This document shows positions 56,483-64,000 of a DNA stretch of 64,000 bases, in pieces (the stretch's first letter is position 1; each line of letters begins with the position of its first letter). The notes beneath the pieces are model-generated. The model saw only the letters and a program-made list of their open reading frames with translations. It had not been told where the DNA came from and searched no databases. Source of the DNA: Bryopsis sp. KO-2023 (lineage: Eukaryota > Chlorophyta > Ulvophyceae > Bryopsidales > Bryopsidaceae); NCBI GenBank assembly GCA_030272585.1, contig BSYQ01000010.1, forward strand, positions 3,348,001-3,412,000, read 5' to 3'. A program made the translations under genes and the position numbers.

Positions 56483-58952
56483 ATGTACTACTGCAACATC
56501 ACGGGGCGGGGTGGTGGTGGCTTCTTTCCAGACTCCAACCGAGTGTTCGAAACACCGAACATGGCGAAGCTGTGGCGTTTGCTGGGAGGAATCGTCATCG
56601 GAGTCGCTATTTTGAATGTGTTGCATTTCGCGTTCAAGACGCCCCCTCGCTCGACCAACGGACGGATCCCCAGTTTGCGAACGGTGACTTCGATCAGAAA
56701 GGCGGGGATCGCGACCAGGGAAGAACTGCAGTGCGAGGATATCACGCCTCAGTGCGGGGTATGGGCCGCGGCCGATGAGTGCCACAAGAACGTCGGGTTT
56801 ATGCTGTCGACTTGCAAGGTGAACCTGAGGTACTGAACGAGTGGGGCTTGGGGAGCGACGAGGTGAACGATGCTATGTGTTTTCATTTTGGGAGTGCATT
56901 GGGGTTTCGCGGTCAGTCTGGCACCTCCGAGAAACGAGCGAGAAATCGACGGGGGGTTGGGAAGGGGCTGTGACGATTTTGAGTGACGACTTCGACGCTT
57001 TTTGGATGTAGGCTTCGTGTGGGATATGTGATGTCCATTTGTGGAACGATGGGCCTGTGGGATCGACGGTTGAGCTGTCCAGCGGGGCTTTGATGCCCAG
57101 GGTTGGGTTCGGCACGGCAGGCTTGGGTTCGCTAGCGAAAGCGTCAACTGAGCAGGCGTTACGAGTGGGGTATCGACACATCGATTCAGCCCAAAGTCGG
57201 CTATGGTACAGAGAGGCAAGTGATTTCAATTCGTGCTTCCGAAAATCCATTCTGATGCTTGTGTGTGAAGGTGCAAAGGCAGGAATGGAATGTGTTGGGG
57301 GGATGTCGGTGTATGGGATTTTCAGCTCACTTTTCCTGCAGAGTTAAAAGCCTTCCTTGCTTGAAAGCTCGAAACCTGAATAACCCTTGCTAGACCTGAA
57401 TAATCCGTGCTAGACCGTATTCAGTTTTTTTTATCAGAAGCCCCCTTTTTCTTCCCTAGCAAAAACTTCTTTAAACGCCATGTTTATCTTCTGTTGTTTT
57501 TCTGTGAAAAGGATCTGGTGGGGGCAGCAGTCAAGGAGAGCAAAATTTCACGAAAAGATCTATTTTTGACGTCGAAACTGCATCCTGCCGACCTGGGGTA
57601 CAATTCAACGATGAGAAAATTCGACATTTCTCTGAGGGAGTTGGGAACGAATTACTTGGACCTTTTTCTTTTGCATTATTCCAAGTGCTGGGATTCAGTG
57701 TGCGAGAAAGGAATCTCCCAAGAGGGCACTTGGGAGGATAGTTGGGAAGCCCTGGAGGAATTGGTCAGACAGGGAAAAGTCAAAGACATTGGTGAGCATC
57801 TCCTTTTGAAAATCATTCCCATTAAATACGGTTTTCTCACCAATTCTGTTTCTCGTGTGGATTGGCATGCTCATGTTTGTTTCAGTAGTCCCAACATGCA
57901 TATATGTTGCTTCCAAATATAACTCCCTCTCAACCGAGGCAATCCATTTTTGTTTGGTCTTTCTGGCTTTCAGGTGTGAGCAATTTTTCTATTGATGAAC
58001 TGGCCCGATTGCTGAACATAGCAAGAGTTCCCCCATCCGTGGTGCAAAGCCACTCCGATGTTTTGAGTGCAAATTCGCTGCTCCAAAAATACTGCAAGAT
58101 GCACGTGAGCTCACACTGAAATACATGATAAATTCAAAAAACGATATTGTCCTATTTATTTTTTATATATTACCCCATGTTGTAGAAACTGCTGCAGTAA
58201 TCATTCTTTCAAGCGGAAAAAATGCTGGAGCAGTTTTCATAAAAGGATTGCTAAACCGAGAATGCCCTCACGGTCAAAAACGATGTGAAAGCTCCCTGTT
58301 GGTTTTAATTTTCTATGGAGCATATCTGGATGATGATTTTTCCCAAACATAAGGAAGTTATAAAAGAATCAGACAGCAGAGTTGAAACGTTCGTGTGGAG
58401 ATCTCGACGCTGCGGCCTTGTTTGCTTTTTGCAGGGGATTCAATTCGTAGCCTACAGTTCATTGGGAACTCAACACACTCAGACGTCCCCAGGCCAAAAT
58501 CCAGTTCTGACTAACCCCGTCGTGATGGACCTCGCCAAAAAGCTAAGAGTATCTCCGGCACAAATCGTTTTGAGATGGGGTCTCCAGCAAGGACAGGTAT
58601 ACATACATACATGTAAATATGTATATTATATTATATTATATATGCTTCCCGAAGGAAAAAAATCTGACCCACACTTTCTAAACCTTTTTCCCCCTTGATG
58701 CATGATCAAGTGTAGTAAGATTTCTCACTCTCAGATTTGTTTTCTTCTTGAAATGTGGATGTCTCGTTCCCCGACCCATGTGTGAGCTCTACACCTTGAT
58801 ATTTACAAGGGATCTTTTTTTCATTGATTTCTCCATAGGTGGTCATACCTCGTTCATCGAATGAACATCGGGTTCGAGAAAATTTGGACCTCTTCTCGTT
58901 CACCCTCGATCGGGAAGCGATGGTTCGGCTGGATACTTTGGATGTGTCCTGA
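56483..58952 (+). CDS. Membrane-anchored ShKT-aldo-keto reductase fusion (AKR copy 1)
   Basis: Six exons join in phase: 56483-56818, 57012-57215, 57512-57791, 57974-58104, 58435-58596, 58839-58952; 408 aa. The start may instead be the Met at 56561 (MAKLWRLLGG), which directly precedes a single hydrophobic segment (IVIGVAILNVLHFAF), giving 382 aa and a type II anchor. A six-cysteine ShKT domain follows across the exon 1/2 junction: QCEDITPQCGVWAAADECHK ... STCKASCGIC. The rest is an aldo-keto reductase (NADPH-dependent carbonyl reductase, TIM barrel): GALMPRVGFGT, the catalytic Asp in GYRHIDSAQ, the Lys in LTSKLHP, the His in LDLFLLHYS, GVSNFSIDEL, QFVAYSSLG, and the cofactor segment VVIPRSSNEHRVREN. 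The region holding the catalytic Tyr is atypical (SAQSRLWYRE, about 3 residues longer than SAxxYGNE). Intron 2 uses a GC donor. ShKT next to a luminal enzyme suggests a secretory-pathway role. Confidence 0.85.
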
Positions 58953-59267
58953 GTGCATGCTTGCTTTTTTTCAATTATTAGTTCAGAGATTGACGATAGG
59001 ATGGGTAGATATCAAAGGCAGCGAGGGAGCGGGGTGTTTGTAATGCATATGTCAGAAGAAAAAGAAGAAAACAAAAAAACAAAAAAACAAAAAAACAACG
59101 AAACGATAATAGAAATAAGTGGGGTTGCCCAAACCAAGAATCATAGTACCTGCAATATTCATTTTCACAAAGAGCATGGTCCCAACATCTCATTAAGAAG
59201 TACGAATTCAGGTTGTCAGGTGAGAGCCCCATTGCTTGTGGAAATATGGACATGGTCTGAAGACAAT

Positions 59268-59325
59268 GTACAGTTGTACCTCGTTGTAGTGCCTATCTGA
59301 ATATAGTGCCGGTTTTCTCGCCTGT
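59268..59325 (+). mobile_element. Pogo/Tigger-like terminal repeat, copy A
   Basis: TACAGTTGTACCTCGTTGTA, then GTGCC..GAATATAGTGCCGG, matches the style of pogo-type Tc1/mariner ends (TA target, CAGT start, CCTCG, repeated TATAGTGCC). The opposite end was not found, so it may be a solo or truncated end. Confidence 0.45.
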
Positions 59326-59860
59326 CACGACATTGTTCATGACTTTTTTTGAAAAATATGGTGCTTTTTGGTGGAAGATTTGTAGTTTTTACTGACAAAA
59401 GCTCATTATATCAGAAAAGTCCCCCATTCTCTGTTCGACTGAACACAAATCTTGGCCTTTTTTGCTGTTAGATTGTGTGTCTACAACACCACCCCGTTTC
59501 TTGCAATGCAACCCCAGGTCTTTCTCTCCCTTTCCTCATTGACAAGCAACAAACTGGGGTTTTTTTGGGGGGGGGGTCTCATTTCGACTCGAAGAGTTTT
59601 ATACCTTTTTGTGATTTTTTAATGTCTCTGGGCGAAGTTAAATCGTGCTTCTGTTTGTGTAAAGGCAATTTTTTTTTGCTGCAGTTCAAGTTAAATTTAA
59701 TTGTATTAAAAATATGTGTTTTATCTTAGCTTTTCTTTTCTTTAATGCTTTTATGTGTTTTGTATTTTTCATACCTGAAAAACTGTTGAGTAATACACCC
59801 TGTGTCCCAAGAAAGGAAACTCCAAGTCGTCGCTCAGTTCCCAATTGTGCTTCCCTGGCA

Positions 59861-59940
59861 ATACAGTAGTGATTTCGATATAGTGCCGCTCGATATAGTG
59901 CCGGCTTTCAGTATAGTGCTGCTTTTTGGCTGGGGCGCTT
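59861..59940 (+). mobile_element. Pogo/Tigger-like terminal repeat, copy B
   Basis: TACAGTAGTGATTTCGATAT, then three TATAGTGCC/TATAGTGCT words, in the same orientation as copy A. No transposase frame is attached and no matching inverted end is visible downstream. Confidence 0.45.
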
Positions 59941-60439
59941 AAAAAAATAAAATAAAAATAGTGCAACAAAAATTGAAATTTCGGGGGCGGTCCTATTGGT
60001 TTACTACCCGACCAGTTCTACATGACACATCGCAGCGTCCCGCGAGCAACTGTCGCGAGTCAATCTGTGGGGAGGTCAAAACGACGGCAACGGGGAGCAC
60101 CCCCAGCTCTTTCTTGCGGCTAATCACCATGGTCCCCAATATGACTAGGTCAATCTGTGATGGTTGAGGTGCCCTCAACAAACAGTCATAACTGCGTGCC
60201 GAGCGGCTTCTTCGTGTGAAATGATTTGATAACTGCGTGCGAAGATTCGGCCTGAAAAGGTGTACATGTAGATCCCCAGCGGTCTTTTCACGTGTTCACA
60301 GGTTCCTAAGACCAGTAAGCAGTGACGAAATTCAGAGACGATTGGGGCACACGCAAAAGCCATTTCCTGTGTTTGTCGTGGTTTGCAGCCAAGCAGCTCA
60401 GAAATGGTAAGGCCGTGCACCTGACAGGCACAAGTCCGT

Positions 60440-60545
60440 CTCAGTCTGGAGGATTGCCACTTGTGTTGTGCGAGGATAGCACCCCTGGTAACGGGGGCAG
60501 GATGAGCTGCATCCACTGATGGCTTTATGCTGTCAACTTGCAAGG
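60440..60545 (+). pseudogene. Decayed ShKT exon of AKR copy 2
   Basis: Aligns with the end of AKR1 exon 1: GTGCGAGGAT then a diverged middle, GATGAGCTGC, and TTTATGCTGTCAACTTGCAA against TTTATGCTGTCGACTTGCAA. It has a stop (TGA in CCACTGATGG), length changes, and the splice donor AAG|GTGAAC has become AAGGAGAGC. The exon cannot encode the anchor-ShKT module. Confidence 0.7.
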
Positions 60546-60727
60546 AGAGCTGTAGACCTCCAGTAGACCACGCCTCCGAGTAGGTTAAGTTACCTCTTTT
60601 TTAAGTGGCAGTCGGCAGCTCTACTGCGAGATATTGAACGAGTGGGGCTTCGGGAGTGGCGTGATGGAAGTTGCTATGAGTTTTCAGTGTTCAGTTTCGC
60701 ACCGACTTCGACGCTTTTTGGGTGCAG

Positions 60728-62906
60728 AATTCGGGTGGGATATGTGATGTGCACTTGGGCGTCGACGGACCTGTGGAATCGACGGTTAAGCTGTCGAGTG
60801 GGGCTTTGATGCCCAGAGTTGGTTTTGGTACAGCACACCTGCGCTTGCAGTCGACAGCATCCACTGAGCAGGCATTGCGAGTGGGGTATCGACACATCGA
60901 TTCAGCCCAAAGTCGACTGTGGTACAGAGAGGCAAGTGACATCAAAAAAAAAATCGAAAATCGACGCTTGTGCGGCAATGTGCATGCGAAAGTGTGCATT
61001 CTACATTCTTGATTAAATTCTACATTAGATTCTACATTCGTTTCAGTTCTGATTCCCAAGCACAGGAGCAACGTTGATGTGTTTTATTTTAAAAAAGAAA
61101 AGGGACTGAAGCTGCACAGACAGACATGAAATGTGTAAGGGGATATGCGCATGTGGGATTTCCAGATCAATTTTCTTGACTCGATTTTTCTGTGGAGATA
61201 ATAGCTTCCAGCAAGCTTTCCTTGCTTGAAGCTCGAAACCTGAATAGTCTGTGCTAGACCGTATTCAGTATTTTCTTAAAAGCCCCTTCTTTCTTCCCTA
61301 GGAAAAAACTGCTTTGGCAGCAAAACGCCATGTTTATCTTCTGTTGTTTTTCTGTTACAAACAGGATTTGGTGGGGGCAGGAATCAAGGAGAGCAAATTC
61401 CCACGAGAAGAACTATTTTTGACTTCGAAACTGCATCCTACTGATCTGGGGTACAATTCAACGATGGAAAAATTCGATGTTTCTCTGAAGGAGTTGGGAA
61501 CTGATTACTTGGACCTTTTCCTATTGCATTATTCCCAGTGCTGGGATTCAGTCTGTGAGAATGGAGTGGCCCCTGAAGTGGAGGGCACTTGGCAGGATAG
61601 TTGGCGAGCCCTAGAAGAATTGGTCAGACAGGGAAAAGTCAAAGACATTGGTGAGCATCTCCTTTTTGAAAATCATTGCCAGATGGTAGCAGACAACTGG
61701 AATGAATTTTTGTTCATGCTAATTCTTTTTTGCAGTTACGATTCGCTGTTTTTTCTTTGTTTTTTTTTTACTGGGGGTTGACCGAGGCAATGAATTTTTG
61801 TTTGTCGTTTCTGGCTTTCAGGTGTGAGTAATTTTTCTATTGAGGAATTGGACCAATTGCTAAAAATGGCAAAAGTACGCCCATCTGTGGTGCAAGGTCC
61901 CTCCGACATTTTGAATCCAAACTCGCTGGTCCAAAAATACTGCAAGCTGCATGTGAGCACACACTGCAAATACATGATAAATTCAAAAAATATTATTTTC
62001 GTACATCAATGGACCATTTTCACAATTGTTATTCATATGCCATGTCATAAGAAGAATGTTGGGAGGTATTATGCAATTCCACGAAGGATTGCTCAAACAA
62101 AGAATACTGTCATCGGAAAACGATGTGAAATCCCCCTGTTGGTTGTGTCAGACGGAACTCTTGACTGGTCTGACGTAAGAGGTCTACAATCAGAACCCGC
62201 TTAATTTTTGGGGCTTGTTTTTTCTTTGGTTAATTGCGGTAGATGCTGAGCCACCTGTTGTGCCAACGGATAATTATTTGCTTTTTTTTGCAGGGAATAC
62301 AATTCGTGGCGTACAGTTCGTTGGGAACTCTGCACACTAAAAAAAACCCAGGCCATAATCCAGTTCTGACGAATCCTGTCGTGCTGGACCTCGCCAAAAA
62401 GCTTGGAGTAACTCCGGCACAAGTCCTTTTGAGATGGGGTCTCCAGAAAGGACAGGTTGGTTTTTTTTGTATTGTTATCCGCGCAGACACTTTTTACCTT
62501 CTTGAAGGATCCACTTTTTACCTTCTTGAAGGATCTGCTAGATTGATGGTGAAGTTTAGGTGTGGTGCGACTCCCCTCAGATTTGTTTTCTTCTTGAAAT
62601 GCAGTTGTCCCATAGGGTTCCCTAAACCCTGAACCGCATGAGATTGTAGTCTTGGTCGTTTTCGTTTTCCACCTGGAGCAAATCAGTGCATTGGTGTTGC
62701 ATGTATCCCCGACCCGTGTGTGAGTTCTACACCTTGATATTTATAGGGGATTTTTTTTTTCATTGATTGCTCCATAGGTGGTCATACCTCGCTCAACGAA
62801 TGAACAAAGGGTGCGGGAAAATTTGGACCTCTTCTCGTTCGCACTCTCTGAGGAAGCAATGGCTCAGCTGGATGCTTTGGATGTGGAAAAGGTGGAGTCG
62901 GGCTGA
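60728..62906 (+). CDS. Aldo-keto reductase copy 2, 5'-truncated
   Basis: Exons 60728-60931, 61365-61650, 61822-61952, 62294-62455 and 62778-62906 correspond one-to-one to exons 2-6 of copy 1 and remain open and in phase (912 nt). All AKR elements are kept: GALMPRVGFGTAHL, GYRHIDSAQ, LTSKLHPTDLG, LDLFLLHYSQ, GVSNFSIEEL, QFVAYSSLG, VVIPRSTNEQRVREN. Exon 3 is 6 nt longer (VAPEVEGTW against ISQEGTW), and the end is extended to EKVESG before TGA. The residual ShKT end reads NSGGICDVH, so the cysteine of SCGIC is lost. No start codon is assigned: the anchor-ShKT exon is decayed, so either a new 5' exon is used or this is a recent pseudogene. The reading frame is otherwise intact, which suggests recent or ongoing use. 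The GC donor of intron 2 is shared with copy 1. Confidence 0.75.
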
Positions 62907-63649
62907 GGGAAGGGATCTGTTAAAGGGTATTGCATGGGAGAAGAGAAAAAAAAGGAAATTGTTGAAAGGGGAATTGTATGGCCTTTTGGGTTAGCCTGTA
63001 TCCTCTGCATATCACATCAGAAACGGGGTGGTATAAAGGCAGCGCGAAATGTGGGTTTTTTTTTCAATGCGTGACAGAAGAAAACAATGGAATGATGATA
63101 GAGATAAGTGGGGTTGCACCTGCCATGTCCATTGTGTCTTATGCCAAAACTAGGGTTTTGCTGATGTTTGACATGGACTTGCATCGTCGCCCATGTTGAT
63201 TGAGTGTATTTATTATTTTGTTTCAACTTGCAACTGCCACTGATCAATCATATCATCGAAAGAATATTTCTTGACTGAATTTTTGCATGGACCTCTACCC
63301 TTCCAAGGTTCAATCAAAAAGGGTTTCCAAAGTTCGGAGGAAATATCTGCAGCACTATGTGTTTCGTTTTCGACTTTCAAAATGCACTGCTAGTACTCTT
63401 CTATTTGTTCCCCTGATTTTCAATTGGATTATCTTGCCCCTTCCATGAATTGTTCTCTTTCTATTCCATAAGTTTTTTTATTCGCTGGGAATCATCCCAC
63501 AACCAGATTTCAACCCGCTACTCCACTATTGTTTTCCATCAACTCTGCCAGACCTTCACATCGCCAACAAATTCTTCAAAAGCTCATTTCCCCCAAAAAA
63601 AGGTGGCAGAACAACCTGCACCCCTGCATTTCCTCGCCTGCAATACTCA
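62907..63649. other. AKR2 3' flank and unassigned DNA
   Basis: Shares text with the AKR1 3' flank (GATAGAGATAAGTGGGGTTG at 63099). Nothing else is recognisable. Confidence 0.5.
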
Positions 63650-64000
63650 CTACACTTCCACGAAACCTGGATCCCTCAAAAACAAAGGCTTTCTGGAATT
63701 GATGGTTTCCCTCAGACCCATTCTGATGCTGTCGAAGCCATCATACAGGTCAAGCAACAGACTGTTCTCCCCCGAGGTCACTTGCCTCGCAGCCGCCGAA
63801 AACTCGTCAATGGACCTAATGAATTGATTCAGCACGATTTCCGCCTCATAAACATCCCTACCCTCCGCCCCCTCCATCAAACCTTGCAATTCTGGCATGA
63901 GCGCTTGACAAATCATCAAACAGGACCTGAACATGTCCAGCTTGAAAGCCAGACTTCCCGCCGTATCCCTCACTATGAAATCGATGCTGCCGTGGTAAGC
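63650..64000 (-). CDS. 3' part of an unrecognised gene (partial)
   Basis: A minus frame enters from the window edge and ends TAG at 63650. It is about 115 residues of mostly alpha-helical, soluble-looking sequence (LAFKLDMFRSCLMICQALMP, YEAEIVLNQFIRSIDEFSAA, LLLDLYDGFDSIRMGLRETI). Near 63994 a possible donor (GCTTACCACGG read on the plus strand, i.e. GGTAAGC) suggests another splice junction at the very edge. I recognise no family. Confidence 0.55.
   Translation of the reverse strand, partial: AYHGSIDFIVRDTAGSLAFKLDMFRSCLMICQALMPELQGLMEGAEGRDVYEAEIVLNQFIRSIDEFSAAARQVTSGENSLLLDLYDGFDSIRMGLRETINSRKPLFLRDPGFVEV

Larger units (their letters stand above)
58953..60420. other. Intergenic between AKR copies, with pogo-like element ends
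   Basis: 58953-59200 is the AKR1 3' flank; AAATAAGTGGGGTTGC at 59114 recurs after AKR2 near 63103. Two transposon-like ends are listed separately. The stretch 59400-59800 is T-rich with no coding signal. Confidence 0.55.

Overview
The window is nuclear DNA of a eukaryote. Every recognisable gene except two intronless ones is split by GT-AG (occasionally GC-AG) introns with T-rich tracts before the acceptor. Intergenic DNA is rich in homopolymers, and transposable elements and satellite DNA are present. A DUF2232-type membrane protein with a presequence (a family I associate with cyanobacteria and plastids) and a TMEM138 homologue (a ciliary protein) together suggest a flagellated photosynthetic protist. 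The lineage cannot be fixed from the sequence, and no rRNA or organelle gene helps.

Layout. 1-2600: one probable exon of a cadherin-like beta-sandwich protein, otherwise unassigned. 2608-7493 (minus): TMEM138 homologue, then the DUF2232 protein. 8437-16094: a nested insertion. A complete chromodomain Ty3/gypsy retrotransposon with identical 244-bp LTRs and a 5-bp target duplication sits inside a small hAT-like TIR element, which itself splits an older open frame. 16374-24650 (plus): three tandem short-chain dehydrogenase/reductase (SDR) genes with the same seven-exon structure, each exactly 861 coding bases. 24651-31110: satellite DNA (a ~62-bp AT-rich family flanking a 128-bp array of about 19 units), bounded on both sides by copies of the SDR 3' flank. 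32311-36075 (minus): a FAMeT + BACK + F5/8C-like protein. 36333-37379 (plus): an acidic intronless ORF, divergent from it. 37939-40188 (minus): PIG-M, the GPI mannosyltransferase I. 40189-43621: gene-poor low-complexity DNA. 43622-46514 (minus): a cyclin-dependent kinase. 47253-51674 (minus): Xaa-Pro dipeptidase. 52199-56357 (minus): a phospholipid scramblase with a mitochondrial-type presequence. 56483-62906 (plus): two tandem aldo-keto reductases, the first with a membrane anchor and a ShKT domain, the second with that exon decayed. 63650-64000 (minus): the 3' part of an unrecognised gene.

Exon joins were worked out by hand from splice consensus, reading phase and family alignment. For the SDRs, PIG-M, CDK, prolidase, scramblase and AKR genes the joined exons stay in phase and give protein lengths normal for the family. 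There is no operon-like logic; these are mostly housekeeping genes. Expansion by tandem duplication (SDR x3 plus a fragment, AKR x2) and repeat growth shape the region.
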